DNA of 64,000 nucleotides from Pantoea sp. SOD02. Its GTDB lineage: Bacteria; Pseudomonadota; Gammaproteobacteria; Enterobacterales; Enterobacteriaceae. The translations under genes were made by a program, and so were the position numbers. The stretch is from NCBI RefSeq assembly GCF_024707505.1, contig NZ_CP102604.1, forward strand, positions 3,658,001 to 3,722,000, given 5' to 3'. Shown here piece by piece: positions 10,514 to 19,287 of the stretch. Numbering within the stretch: the stretch's first letter is position 1; every line of letters begins with the position of its first letter. The notes beneath the pieces are model-generated. The model ran no database searches and was not told where the DNA came from. It saw only the letters and a list, made by a program, of their open reading frames with translations.

Positions 10514-11928
10514 CAGGCTCCCAGCTCAATGCCGAAGTAATCGCGCGCATTGTTGAAACTGATGTTCTGTACCATCTGCCCTAACAACGCTTCGTCGGCA
10601 GGCGCTTCGCCCCGCTCCACCCAATTGCCGATCATCTGGCACAGCAGACGACGGAAATATTCGTGGCGCGTGTAGGAGAGGAAGCTGCGGCTATCAGTCA
10701 GCATGCCGACAAAGCGGCTCAGCAGGCCGATTTGCGCCAGCTGTGTCATCTGGCGCTGCATGCCATCCAGTTGATCGTTGAACCACCACGCCGAACCAAA
10801 TTGCATCTTGCCCGGTTCGCCTTCACCCTGGAAATTGCCCGCCATGGTCGCCAGCACTTCGTTATCGCGCGGGTTGAGGCAGTAAAGGATGGTTTTTGGC
10901 AGCGCGTTATTGCGGTTTTGCGCATCCAGCAGGCGCGCCAGCGGTATCGCCAGCGGTGCATCATTAATCGAATCGAAACCAACATCCGGGCCGAGGATAT
11001 CGAACTGGCGGCGATTGGCGTTGCGTAGCGCGCCAATGTGATACTGCTGCGCCCAGCCACGGCGCGCATATTCGCTGCCGAGCCACACCAGCACGGCAGT
11101 TTTGAATTGGGCCGTCTCTTCAGCGGAAGGCGCTGCGCCTTGCAGTCGGTGCGCCAGAATGCCGTCCAGCGTGGCCTCATCCGCTTCCGCAAACAGCACC
11201 ACATCCAGCGCGTGATCGGAGATTTTGCAGCCATGCGCAGCGAAGTGATCGAGTCGCTGGCTTAAGGCGCGGCGCAGATCGTCAAAGCGCAGCACGCTGA
11301 CATCCGCTACCTGCTCTAAGCGCTGAATCCATGGCAAGAAGCTCTCCAGCTCAATATTGAAGGCTTTGTCCGGACGCCAGCTCGGCAGCACTTTGACGTC
11401 AAAGCTGTTGTCCTGCGCCAGCTTGCGGTGATGCTGTAAGTCATCGAGCGGATCGTCGGTGGTGCCGACCATTTTCACCTTCATCTGCTGCATGATGCCG
11501 CGTGCGCTGAATGCGTCCTGCGCCAGCAATTCATTGCACTGCTGCCAGATGCGTTCCGCGCTCTGTTCGTTCAACAGCACATCGGTGATGCCAAAAGGTC
11601 GACGCAATTCGAGATGCGTCCAGTGATAGAGCGGATTGCCGATGGTATGCGGCACGGTGCGCGCCCAGGCATTAAATTTCTCACGGTCGCTGGCATCGCC
11701 GGTACACAACGCTTCCGGCACGCCATTAGCGCGCATCGCACGCCATTTGTAGTGATCGCCTTTGAGCCAGATGTCATAGAGGTTGGTGAAGCGGTAATTA
11801 TCGGCAATCTGCTGCGGCGGTAAGTGACAGTGATAGTCAAAAATCGGCTGGTCTTTGGCGTAGTCATGGTACAGACGACGGGCGAACTCGGTGTCGAGTA
11901 GAAAATCCTCACTCATAAAACGCGACAT
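10513..11928 (-). CDS. uxaC: Glucuronate (uronate) isomerase
   Basis: A 471-aa amidohydrolase-fold isomerase, collinear with E. coli UxaC (470 aa). The metal-binding HCH is at residues 33-35 (DYHCHLPP). It isomerises D-glucuronate to fructuronate and D-galacturonate to tagaturonate, the entry step. First gene of the minus-strand operon and divergent from exuT across ~370 bp that carry candidate ExuR operators. Confidence 0.97.
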   Translation of the reverse strand: MSRFMSEDFLLDTEFARRLYHDYAKDQPIFDYHCHLPPQQIADNYRFTNLYDIWLKGDHYKWRAMRANGVPEALCTGDASDREKFNAWARTVPHTIGNPLYHWTHLELRRPFGITDVLLNEQSAERIWQQCNELLAQDAFSARGIMQQMKVKMVGTTDDPLDDLQHHRKLAQDNSFDVKVLPSWRPDKAFNIELESFLPWIQRLEQVADVSVLRFDDLRRALSQRLDHFAAHGCKISDHALDVVLFAEADEATLDGILAHRLQGAAPSAEETAQFKTAVLVWLGSEYARRGWAQQYHIGALRNANRRQFDILGPDVGFDSINDAPLAIPLARLLDAQNRNNALPKTILYCLNPRDNEVLATMAGNFQGEGEPGKMQFGSAWWFNDQLDGMQRQMTQLAQIGLLSRFVGMLTDSRSFLSYTRHEYFRRLLCQMIGNWVERGEAPADEALLGQMVQNISFNNARDYFGIELGA

Positions 11929-11967
11929 ACCTGCTTCCTCATTTTGTAGCCAGATGGCTTTTAACTA

Positions 11968-11986
11968 AAAGTTATCATACCAATTT
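11968..11986. promoter_or_regulatory. Candidate ExuR/UxuR operator before uxaC
   Basis: Read on the minus strand the site is AAATTGGTATGATAACTTT, matching one full half of the recalled ExuR/UxuR consensus AAATTGGTATACCAATTT and keeping the central GGTAT. It lies 40 bp upstream of uxaC, where a GntR-type repressor would block transcription. Confidence 0.65.
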
Positions 11987-12127
11987 AGGCGAACGGCAAA
12001 ATTGTTTGCGATCCGACTCACAATAATGACAGTTTCACTGTGGGTATATGGACGATCCTGTTGTGGATATTGCGTTAAATGGCTGTTTTAACGATCTTTC
12101 GTCCTATCACACACGCGCCGCAAGGTT

Positions 12128-12170
12128 TATGTGATGGCATTCAACTTTTGAAGCTGTATAACAAGTTAAC
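12128..12170. promoter_or_regulatory. Candidate CRP and ExuR sites upstream of exuT
   Basis: TGTGA-N6-TCAAC at 12130-12145 resembles a CRP site with one good half. CTGTATAACAAGTTAAC at about 12155-12170 resembles the ExuR half seen upstream of exuR. Both are weak alone; their place between the divergent uxaC and exuT genes adds support. The rest of the 11929-12301 gap is AT-rich with no further clear signal. Confidence 0.4.
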
Positions 12171-12301
12171 CTCTCGCTCCGTTGCTAACGGGATTAATGG
12201 CACAGGCAAGGAACTGCGGGAGTGAGCAGCGCTGTTCACATCTTCCCGCTCCAGATAACTACAGCGGTAAAACCGCAACGACAGACTGGACGAGGTTAAT
12301 A

Positions 12302-13603
12302 ATGCGTAAGATCAAAGGGCTACGCTGGTACATGATTGGGCTGGTGACGCTGGGCACGGTGCTCGGCTACCTGACGCGCAATACCATTGCCGTTGCGGCG
12401 CCCACGCTGGAAACGCAGTTGGGTATCACCACGCAACAATATTCCTATATCGTCGCCGCCTACTCGGCGTGCTACACCATCATGCAGCCGGTGGCCGGTT
12501 ATGTGCTGGACATGCTCGGCACCAAAATCGGTTATGCGGTGTTTGCCGTGCTGTGGGCGATCTTCTGTGCCGCAACCGCGATGGCGGGCAGCTGGGGCGG
12601 CTTTGCGCTGGCGCGCGGTGCGGTTGGCGCCGCCGAAGCAGCTATGATTCCGGCCGGCCTGAAAGCCAGTAGCGAGTGGTTCCCCGCCAAAGAGCGTTCG
12701 GTGGCGGTGGGCTATTTCAATGTGGGATCGTCGATTGGTGCGATGCTGGCGCCGCCGCTGGTGGTGTGGGCGATCATGGCGCACAGCTGGCAAATGGCGT
12801 TCATTATTACCGGCGTGCTGAGCATGGTGTGGGCCATCTGCTGGCTGGTGTTTTACAAACATCCCAAACAGCAAACCAAGCTGAGCGATGAGGAGCGTCA
12901 CTACATCATTGCCGGCCAGGAACTGCAGCATCAAACCGGCAATAACAAGAAGATGTCGGCGCGCCAGATCCTGCGCAATCGTCAGTTCTGGGGCATTGCG
13001 CTGCCGCGTTTCCTCGCCGAACCGGCGTGGGGAACTTTCAACGCGTGGATACCGCTATTTATGTTCAAGGTGTACGGTTTCAACCTGAAAGAGATTGCCA
13101 TGTTTGCCTGGATGCCGATGCTGTTCGCCGATCTCGGCTGCATTGTCGGCGGTTACTTGCCGCCGCTGTTCCAGCGCTGGTTTGGCGTCAATCTTATCGT
13201 CTCGCGCAAACTGGTGGTCACCATGGGCGCAGTGTTGATGATTGCGCCGGGCACTATCGGTTTGTTCACCAGTCCGTATGTCGCGATTGGGCTGCTGTGC
13301 GTCGGCGGTTTTGCCCATCAGGCGCTTTCTGGTGCGCTGATCACGCTCTCTTCGGATGTGTTTGGCCGTAACGAAGTGGCTACCGCTAACGGCTTAACCG
13401 GCATGGCGGCCTGGACTGCGAGCACCATGTTTGCGTTGGTGGTCGGGGCGCTGGCCGATACGCTGGGCTTCAGCCCGCTGTTCGCGGCGCTGGCAGTGTT
13501 TGATCTGTTAGGCGCGGTGGTTATCTGGACCGTCCTGAAAAACCAGCCGGTTTCTGAACTCGACGATCAGCCTGCGGTGCAGTCCGCTGCGGTACGCACC
13601 TAA
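12302..13603 (+). CDS. exuT: Hexuronate transporter ExuT
   Basis: A 433-aa MFS permease (anion:cation symporter family), nearly identical to E. coli ExuT. It imports galacturonate and glucuronate. Landmarks are YLTRNTIAVAAPTLE in TM1, GYVLDMLGTKIGY in the loop 2-3 region and SSDVFGRNEVATANGL. The start at MRKIKGLRWYM follows GAGG and matches the family; the ORF extends 40 codons upstream but that part is not conserved. Confidence 0.97.
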   Translation: MRKIKGLRWYMIGLVTLGTVLGYLTRNTIAVAAPTLETQLGITTQQYSYIVAAYSACYTIMQPVAGYVLDMLGTKIGYAVFAVLWAIFCAATAMAGSWGGFALARGAVGAAEAAMIPAGLKASSEWFPAKERSVAVGYFNVGSSIGAMLAPPLVVWAIMAHSWQMAFIITGVLSMVWAICWLVFYKHPKQQTKLSDEERHYIIAGQELQHQTGNNKKMSARQILRNRQFWGIALPRFLAEPAWGTFNAWIPLFMFKVYGFNLKEIAMFAWMPMLFADLGCIVGGYLPPLFQRWFGVNLIVSRKLVVTMGAVLMIAPGTIGLFTSPYVAIGLLCVGGFAHQALSGALITLSSDVFGRNEVATANGLTGMAAWTASTMFALVVGALADTLGFSPLFAALAVFDLLGAVVIWTVLKNQPVSELDDQPAVQSAAVRT

Positions 13604-13607
13604 GCTC

Positions 13608-13636
13608 ATCGGGCTGGCATCGGCCAGCCCATTTCC
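13608..13636 (+). terminator. Terminator after exuT
   Basis: A GGGCTGGC ... GGCCAGCCC hairpin is followed by a short T-containing tail just after the exuT stop. The U tract is weak, so partial read-through into exuR is possible. Confidence 0.55.
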
Positions 13637-13647
13637 TCTGTGCGGCT

Positions 13648-13667
13648 GAAGTGGTATAACAACTCAA
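13648..13667. promoter_or_regulatory. Candidate ExuR autoregulatory operator
   Basis: AAGTGGTATAACAACTCAA (within 13649-13667) shares TGGTAT and the AACAA half with the site upstream of exuT. It lies about 25 bp before the exuR start, fitting autoregulation. Confidence 0.55.
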
Positions 13668-13691
13668 CTTTCTCCCACAGCGGACCGCGCA

Positions 13692-14465
13692 ATGGACCTG
13701 ACCGAATCACGACGCCTCTATCAACAGCTCGCCAGCGAACTCAAACGCCGCATTGAAGCAGCCGATTACCGGGTTGGCGACAAGCTGCCTGCTGAACGTC
13801 TGATTGCGGAAGAGATGCAGGTGAGCCGTACCGTGGTGCGTGAAGCGATCATCATGCTGGAAGTGGAAGGTTACGTGGAGGTGCGGAAAGGTTCCGGCAT
13901 TCACGTGATCAGTAGCCAGCAGCAGAACCGCGTGGTGACCTCCAGCCAGCTGGAGTTCGCCAATTTCGGTCCCTTCGAGTTATTGCAGGCGCGCCAGCTG
14001 ATTGAAAGCAACGTGGCTGAGTTTGCCGCCACGCAGGTAACGCGTCAGGACATCGTGGCATTGATGGCGATTCAGGAGAAAGCGCGTCAGGAAGATCATT
14101 CGCGCGATTCTGCGTGGGATATGGAGTTTCACGTGCGCATCGCACAATCGACGCAGAACAGCGCCTTAGCGGCGATTGTCGAGAAGATGTGGCTACATCG
14201 TCTGCATAATCCTTACTGGCTGAAGCTGCACGAACACATTGATGCCAAAAATATCACTAGCTGGTGTGACGATCACGACCAGATCCTCAAAGCCCTAATC
14301 CGCAAAGATCCCGCCGCCAGTAAGCTGGCAATGTGGCAACATCTGGAAAATACTAAGCAGATGCTGTTTAACGCCACCACCGACGATTTTGAATTTAACG
14401 TCGACCGTTACATGTTTGCTGAAAATCCGGTCATCCTGCCTGAAGGTAGCGAAAACCCACGCTGA
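13692..14465 (+). CDS. exuR: GntR-family hexuronate repressor ExuR
   Basis: A 257-aa GntR/FadR-type (FCD) regulator matching E. coli ExuR (258 aa). The winged helix is at ~1-75 ([23 protein letters not shown]) and the all-helical FCD effector domain follows, with a likely metal His at FHVRIA. It represses exuT and the uxa genes until galacturonate-derived ligand binds. Gene order exuT-exuR is as in E. coli. Confidence 0.97.
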   Translation: MDLTESRRLYQQLASELKRRIEAADYRVGDKLPAERLIAEEMQVSRTVVREAIIMLEVEGYVEVRKGSGIHVISSQQQNRVVTSSQLEFANFGPFELLQARQLIESNVAEFAATQVTRQDIVALMAIQEKARQEDHSRDSAWDMEFHVRIAQSTQNSALAAIVEKMWLHRLHNPYWLKLHEHIDAKNITSWCDDHDQILKALIRKDPAASKLAMWQHLENTKQMLFNATTDDFEFNVDRYMFAENPVILPEGSENPR

Positions 14466-14800
14466 TCCTGCTTATTTTTCAGCCGTTTTGTTGCCGAAAA
14501 AGTCAGTTAGTCTGCAATAGTGTCAGCTCATGTAAAGCTCCTTTGGACCACCTGCGTCTAAAGGTAAAACTCCTGTGCGGCAGGCACTTTCCCCTGTCTG
14601 GATAACGTTATTTTTGTTACAGTTATCGCCCTTTTATTACCCTTTGCGACAGGGCTTTTATAAAGTCGCTGATTTAACAATCAATTCTGGAAGGATCCGG
14701 AAACTCCTGCTCAGGCTGCTTATCTAAAATGTATAACCAACGCCAGTCTGCGCCTAAGCCCCTCACGGGCACGTTTAACAATGATGTTCAGGAATGATTG
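14466..14800. other. Non-coding gap exuR-yqjA
   Basis: A 335-bp gap with no convincing ORF. It probably holds the yqjA promoter. A CpxR-type direct repeat (GTAAA-N5-GTAAA), expected from E. coli regulation of yqjA, was looked for; the GTAAA copies present are too far apart. No terminator with a clear U tract was seen after exuR. Confidence 0.5.
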
Positions 14801-15478
14801 ATGGATATTTTGCAAGCATTGCTGCATGCCTTATGGCAGCAGGATTACGAAATGCTCTCCGACCCGACGCTGGTTTGGGCCATTTATGGCGTGCTGTTCA
14901 TGATTCTGTTTCTGGAAAATGGACTGCTGCCCGCCGCGTTTTTGCCCGGCGATAGTTTACTGATTCTGGTGGGTGTACTGATTGCTAAAGGCACCATGGG
15001 TTTCCCGCTGACACTGCTGATTCTGACCACCGGCGCCAGCCTTGGCTGCTGGGTCAGCTACATTCAGGGTCGCTGGCTCGGTAATACGCCTACCGTGCAA
15101 AAATGGTTATCGCACCTGCCTGCGCAATATCATCAACGCGCCCACCGACTGTTCCATCGCCATGGCTTGTCTGCATTGCTGGTGGGTCGCTTTATTGCCT
15201 TTGTCCGCACCTTGCTCCCGACCATCGCCGGGCTTTCTGGCCTGAGTAATGCGCGCTTTCAGTTCTTCAACTGGGTAAGCGGCTTCCTGTGGGTGCTGAT
15301 CCTTACCGTGCTGGGCTTCGCGCTGGGCAAAACTCCGATTTTCCGTCGTTACGAAGATGAACTGATGTTGTGCCTGATGCTGCTGCCACTGGTGCTGCTG
15401 GTGATTGGTCTGGTCGGTTCTTTAGTGGTGATTTGGCGCAAACGTCAGTCGACGCGTAACGGGAATTCACAGTCATGA
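14801..15478 (+). CDS. yqjA: DedA-family membrane protein YqjA
   Basis: A 225-aa DedA protein closely matching E. coli YqjA. The key acidic residues are in [18 protein letters not shown] and the conserved arginines in [16 protein letters not shown]. DedA proteins act in the inner membrane as proton-dependent carriers (lipid carrier recycling, alkaline and osmotic tolerance). The ATG at 14801 matches the family; an upstream TTG is less likely. It overlaps mzrA by ATGA. Confidence 0.95.
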   Translation: MDILQALLHALWQQDYEMLSDPTLVWAIYGVLFMILFLENGLLPAAFLPGDSLLILVGVLIAKGTMGFPLTLLILTTGASLGCWVSYIQGRWLGNTPTVQKWLSHLPAQYHQRAHRLFHRHGLSALLVGRFIAFVRTLLPTIAGLSGLSNARFQFFNWVSGFLWVLILTVLGFALGKTPIFRRYEDELMLCLMLLPLVLLVIGLVGSLVVIWRKRQSTRNGNSQS

Positions 15479-15843
15479 TCAAATTCCGTGGATTCCCAAG
15501 GCGTTTCCTGCCTTGGGCGCTGGGTGGCGCGTTGGCGCTGCTGGCGATCTGTTTCGTTCCGACCCTGATGCAGCATGAAACCGTGGTGCAGATTCGTGTC
15601 GCCAACAGCGGCACCAATCTGCCTGATGGTTTTTATCTCTATCAGCAACTTTCCGCGCAGGGCGTGCGTATCAAAAGTATTACGCCTTCAGGCGATGCGC
15701 TGGTGATTCATTTTGAGAATGAAGAACAGAGCCTCGCGGCGCAGAAAGTGTTGAAGCGCCTGTTGCCACAAGGCTTTGTCGTTGCCGCTGGCCCGCAGGC
15801 TTCGCAGCAATATCCCGACGCTAATCGCCCAACTTACAGCTAA
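15475..15843 (+). CDS. mzrA: EnvZ/OmpR regulator MzrA
   Basis: A 122-aa inner-membrane protein: one N-terminal anchor (~12-30) and a periplasmic domain. It corresponds to E. coli MzrA (127 aa), which binds EnvZ and links it to CpxA signalling. The ATGA overlap with yqjA shows translational coupling, the same two-gene operon as in E. coli. A hairpin (CACCGCCTG ... CAGGCGGTG) at about 15849-15875 follows but lacks a U tract. Confidence 0.9.
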   Translation: MIKFRGFPRRFLPWALGGALALLAICFVPTLMQHETVVQIRVANSGTNLPDGFYLYQQLSAQGVRIKSITPSGDALVIHFENEEQSLAAQKVLKRLLPQGFVVAAGPQASQQYPDANRPTYS

Positions 15844-16017
15844 ATTTCACCGCCTGACGCTAAGCCAGGCGGTGAGCTAATCCTCGCTATCCCCGCGTCT
15901 TCTTTGAATTTTTTCGTCTGCTGTCTATCCTTAGAGGTAGCGTAAGCCTAAGACATGCTGGGAAGCCTCTCCTGTCTGCTCTCAGGCAGGTCATCAACAA
16001 TGGAAGGTCACAACCTG

Positions 16018-16389
16018 ATGAAACATCAATTACTGCTAGGTGCTATTCTTTTTTCACTCTCGGGTTCGCTGCTGGCGGCTGAATCGCTCTGCCAACAAAA
16101 AGAGCAGGATATTCAGCGCGAGATCGATATGGCGAAACAGCACGACAACCAGCGCCGCGTCACCGGGCTGGAGCGCGCGTTGACCGAAGTCCGCGCAGGC
16201 TGCACCGATGAGAAGCTGAAATCCGCACACAGTGAACGTATCGCCGATCAGAAGCACAAAATCGCCGAACGTGAGCGTGAGCTGAAAGAAGAGCGTCAGG
16301 ACGGCGACAAGGACAAAATTGAGAAGCGCGAACGTAAGCTGGAAGAGGCGCAGCACGAACTGAAAAAGCTTGAAGCTGAACCTTATTAA
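16018..16389 (+). CDS. yqjC: DUF1090 periplasmic protein YqjC
   Basis: A 123-aa protein with a cleavable signal peptide (LLLGAILFSLSGSLLAAESLC) and a long, charged alpha-helical body with heptad-like EKRERKLEEAQHELKKLE at the end. It matches E. coli YqjC. Function unknown; DUF1090 members are exported stress-linked proteins. The start at 16018 gives the best signal peptide; an ATG at 16000 is in frame upstream. Confidence 0.88.
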   Translation: MKHQLLLGAILFSLSGSLLAAESLCQQKEQDIQREIDMAKQHDNQRRVTGLERALTEVRAGCTDEKLKSAHSERIADQKHKIAERERELKEERQDGDKDKIEKRERKLEEAQHELKKLEAEPY

Positions 16390-16424
16390 TCGGACTTAAC
16401 TAAATGCTGTAAAAGGAGATTTCC

Positions 16425-16730
16425 ATGGCTAAAGAATCAACATCTGAACATCTGCGCGCTGAATTGAAAAATCTGGCTGATACCCTGGAAGAAGTGCTGA
16501 GCAGCTCAGCAGATAAATCCAAAGGTGAGCTGGATAAGCTGCGTCATAAAGCGCGCGGCGCTATTGAAAGCTCCCGTGAACGTCTCGGCGATTCCGGCGA
16601 ACGTATTGCACAAACCACGCGTGAAGCGGCGGAGAAAGCGGACGAATACGTGCGTGATAATCCGTGGCACGGCGTGGGTATTGGTGCAGCGGTAGGTATT
16701 CTCATCGGCATTTTAATCTCACGGCGTTAA
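16425..16730 (+). CDS. yqjD: ElaB/YqjD/DUF883 ribosome-associated membrane protein
   Basis: A 101-aa protein with an amphipathic, Lys/Glu-rich N-terminal region and a glycine-rich C-terminal membrane anchor (GVGIGAAVGILIGILISRR), the hallmark of DUF883. In E. coli YqjD binds 70S ribosomes at the inner membrane in stationary phase, under RpoS. AAAGGAGA precedes the ATG. It sits in the yqjC-yqjD-yqjE-yqjK run. Confidence 0.92.
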   Translation: MAKESTSEHLRAELKNLADTLEEVLSSSADKSKGELDKLRHKARGAIESSRERLGDSGERIAQTTREAAEKADEYVRDNPWHGVGIGAAVGILIGILISRR

Positions 16731-16732
16731 TG

Positions 16733-17131
16733 ATGAGTGATAGTCAGCAAAGCCACGGCCCCGGCAAAGGGGTCTTTAACATCGGTCAACGGATAGTTAC
16801 CACGCTGGTCAGCATGGTCGAGACGCGTGTCCGACTGGCGATTGTGGAACTGGAAGAGGAAAAGGCAAACCTGATTCAGATGCTGATGATGGTTGGCCTT
16901 ACCATGCTGTTTACCGCTTTCGGTCTTATGAGCCTGATGGTGCTGATCATCTGGGCGGTGGATGCACAATATCGTTTGATGGCGATTGCGATTACCACTG
17001 CAGTACTGTTTGCGCTGGCGCTGATCTTCGGTTTGTGGACGTTATACAAATCGCGTCAGTCAACGCTACTGCGCCATACGCGTAAAGAGCTGGATACCGA
17101 TCGCAAACTGCTGGAGGAGCATCGCTCATGA
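16733..17131 (+). CDS. yqjE: Phage holin-III-family membrane protein YqjE
   Basis: A 132-aa protein with two adjacent membrane segments (about 45-70 and 77-100) and a charged C terminus; matches E. coli YqjE. The sequence ELEEEKANLIQMLMM is the strongly conserved stretch. It starts at ATG 16733 (or the abutting ATG at 16730, which overlaps the yqjD stop). Function unknown; the operon context suggests a membrane partner of YqjD. Confidence 0.9.
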   Translation: MSDSQQSHGPGKGVFNIGQRIVTTLVSMVETRVRLAIVELEEEKANLIQMLMMVGLTMLFTAFGLMSLMVLIIWAVDAQYRLMAIAITTAVLFALALIFGLWTLYKSRQSTLLRHTRKELDTDRKLLEEHRS

Positions 17132-17412
17132 GCCGCCGCGAACGTGAAGCACGCATTCACGAACTGCTCAATCAGGTGCAGCAGCAGCGGCTTGATCTCA
17201 GCGCCGACAGCCGCGACTGGCTGACCAGCACCGCGCAATACGATCGCGGATGGTTAATCATCATCGGCATGCGTCGTTATCTGGCGATTGGCAGCAGCGC
17301 ATTGGCGATTTGGTCGATTCGCAGCCCCAATCGCCTGCTGCGCTGGGCCAAACGTGGTTTCGGCGTCTGGAGCACCTGGCGCATGATCAAATCAACCCTG
17401 AATACTCGCTAA
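17128..17412 (+). CDS. yqjK: YqjK-like family protein
   Basis: A 94-aa basic protein with the YqjK pattern: an N-terminal helix rich in Arg/Gln/Leu (RREREARIHELLNQVQQQRLDL) and a central hydrophobic stretch. The start overlaps the yqjE stop by ATGA, so the two are translationally coupled. No function is known. Confidence 0.85.
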   Translation: MSRREREARIHELLNQVQQQRLDLSADSRDWLTSTAQYDRGWLIIIGMRRYLAIGSSALAIWSIRSPNRLLRWAKRGFGVWSTWRMIKSTLNTR

Positions 17413-17618
17413 TTCCTCTCTCTAAAACCGGATCTAGTCGATTCGGTTTCGCCCTCCTCAAATTTACTGAATAACATTGACAGTTTATCTCGCTTACAAC
17501 TCTTTCAACCTGCGATTATCATCTTCCTCCATCAGCCCACTGAACTGAAACAACCGGTTCAAGGGGATTCAAAACCCGCAGGCCAACAACCTGCAACAAA
17601 ACCTTGTTGGAGTAGATG

Positions 17619-18029
17619 ATGAAAAAATTCGAAGACTCAGGCCTGCTGGTAGCTCGCGTATTAATGACCATTCTGTTTATCACCGCAGGCTGGGGCAAAA
17701 TCACTGGCTACGCCGGTACCGCACAATACATGCAGGCGATGGGCGTCCCAGGCTTCCTGCTGCCGCTGGTTATTCTGCTGGAGTTCGGCGGCGGTCTGGC
17801 GATTCTGTTCGGTTTCCTGACGCGCTTTACCGCCCTGTTCACCGCTGGCTTTACCCTGCTGACCGCGTTCCTGTTCCACAGCAACTTCGCGGAAGGTGTT
17901 AACCAGCTGATGTTCATGAAAAACCTCTCCATCGCCGGTGGTTTCCTGGTGTTGGGTCTGGTTGGTCCAGGCGCTTACAGCATCGACCGTCTGATTCGTC
18001 AGCGCGTTCAGCCAGCGACCGCACGCTAA
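17619..18029 (+). CDS. yqjF: DoxX-family membrane protein YqjF
   Basis: A 136-aa DoxX/SURF4-like protein with four membrane helices; near-identical to E. coli YqjF (130 aa) in ITAGWGKITGYAGTAQYM and VILLEFGGGLAILFGF. Likely inner-membrane quinone/redox-associated protein; in E. coli the family is linked to aromatic-compound response with yqjG and yhaJ. The second of two tandem ATGs is chosen because GGAG is then 6 bp upstream. Confidence 0.92.
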   Translation: MKKFEDSGLLVARVLMTILFITAGWGKITGYAGTAQYMQAMGVPGFLLPLVILLEFGGGLAILFGFLTRFTALFTAGFTLLTAFLFHSNFAEGVNQLMFMKNLSIAGGFLVLGLVGPGAYSIDRLIRQRVQPATAR

Positions 18030-18067
18030 GCAGCATAAGCGTTAGAGAACACATATACTGAATAACA

Positions 18068-18097
18068 GGGGCGGGGATTTTCCTCGCCCCTTTTTAT
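18068..18097 (+). terminator. Intrinsic terminator after yqjF
   Basis: A GGGGCGGGGA ... TCCTCGCCCC hairpin is followed by TTTTTATT. It ends about 13 bp before the yqjG start, so yqjG may rely on read-through or its own promoter. Confidence 0.75.
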
Positions 18098-18109
18098 TAT
18101 GGAGGGCTT

Positions 18110-19084
18110 ATGGGACAGCTGATTGACGGTGTCTGGCACGACACCTGGTACGATACGAAGTCAACCGGTGGCCGCTTCAAACGCACAGAAGCCGTCTGGC
18201 GTAACTGGGTTACCGCCGATGGCAGCGCCGGTCCAACCGGCAAAGCGGGCTTCGCCGCTGAGCGTGGTCGCTATCATCTTTACGTCTCGCTTGCCTGCCC
18301 GTGGGCGCATCGCACGCTGTTGATGCTTAAGCTCAAGGGATTAGAAGAGATGATTTCAGTTTCGGTGGTGCATCCGCTGATGCTGGAGAACGGCTGGACC
18401 TTTGACGCCAGCTTCCCGGACGCCACCGGCGACGCGCTGTATCAAAAAGAGTTTCTCTATCAAATCTATCTGCACGCCGATGCGCACTATTCCGGCCGCG
18501 TGACCGTGCCGGTGCTGTGGGATAAAACCCAGCAAACCATCGTTAGCAATGAATCCGCCGACATCATGCGCATGCTCAACAGCGCGTTCGATGCGCAAGG
18601 TGCCCGTGCGGGTGACTATTATCCGGCGGTGCTGCGCGACAAGATTGATGAAGTGAACAGCTGGGTGTACGACACGGTTAACAATGGCGTGTATAAAAGC
18701 GGTTTTGCCACTTCGCAGGCAGCTTACGATGAATCGGTGACAGCGCTGTTCCATTCATTAGCGCGTCTCGAACAGATTCTCGGTCAACACCGTTATCTCA
18801 CAAGCGACCAACTGACCGAAGCGGATTTGCGCTTGTGGACCACGCTGGTGCGCTTCGATCCGGTCTACGTCACCCACTTTAAGTGCGATCGTCACCGCAT
18901 CAGTGATTACCGCAATCTGAGCGGCTTCCTGCGCGACATCTATCAAATGCCGGGCATCGCCGACACGGTCAATTTGCCGCACATCCGCCATCACTACTAT
19001 TGCAGCCACAAAACCATCAACCCAAGCGGCGTGATTTCGCTGGGCCCAGCCTTTGACTGGGATGAGCCACACGGGCGAGGTTAA
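18110..19084 (+). CDS. yqjG: Glutathionyl-hydroquinone reductase YqjG
   Basis: A 324-aa Xi-class GST-like protein, collinear with E. coli YqjG (328 aa). The catalytic Cys is in SLACPWAHRT at about residue 63 and the GSH-binding VSNESADI follows. It reduces glutathionyl-hydroquinones with glutathione. A GGAGGG ribosome site lies 8 bp before ATG. In E. coli yqjFG are adjacent and respond to aromatic compounds through YhaJ, which is also encoded in this window. Confidence 0.96.
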   Translation: MGQLIDGVWHDTWYDTKSTGGRFKRTEAVWRNWVTADGSAGPTGKAGFAAERGRYHLYVSLACPWAHRTLLMLKLKGLEEMISVSVVHPLMLENGWTFDASFPDATGDALYQKEFLYQIYLHADAHYSGRVTVPVLWDKTQQTIVSNESADIMRMLNSAFDAQGARAGDYYPAVLRDKIDEVNSWVYDTVNNGVYKSGFATSQAAYDESVTALFHSLARLEQILGQHRYLTSDQLTEADLRLWTTLVRFDPVYVTHFKCDRHRISDYRNLSGFLRDIYQMPGIADTVNLPHIRHHYYCSHKTINPSGVISLGPAFDWDEPHGRG

Positions 19085-19174
19085 CTTCCTCACCCAAACC
19101 CTCTCCTACAGGGAGAGGGAACTGTTAGTGCGATTAATCTTTCTCGCTCTGGGAGAAGGTTAGGATGAGGGTAA
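19085..19174. repeat. Imperfect inverted-repeat element (CCTCACCC...GGATGAGGG)
   Basis: The gap after yqjG starts with CCTCACCCAAACCCTCTCC and ends with GGGAGAAGGTTAGGATGAGG, near-complementary arms around a ~45-bp centre that has its own GGGAGAGGG. It resembles a widespread class of small non-autonomous palindromic repeats in Gammaproteobacteria. A possible half copy (CCCTCATCCTAGCCCC) lies at about 22455-22470. Confidence 0.6.
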
Positions 19175-19287
19175 ACCGCGCCGCTCCCGCCTCAGAGAAA
19201 CAGGCAATTATCAGGCAGAATCAGACTCACTCTCCCGCCATCACCCTGGCTACAGTTGACGAACATTCACCGTAAACTGGAGCGACT

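Noticed and set aside
19085..19284. A CRISPR-like array in the repeat-rich gap after yqjG
   Set aside because: Only one inverted-repeat element; no regular spacers or cas genes.
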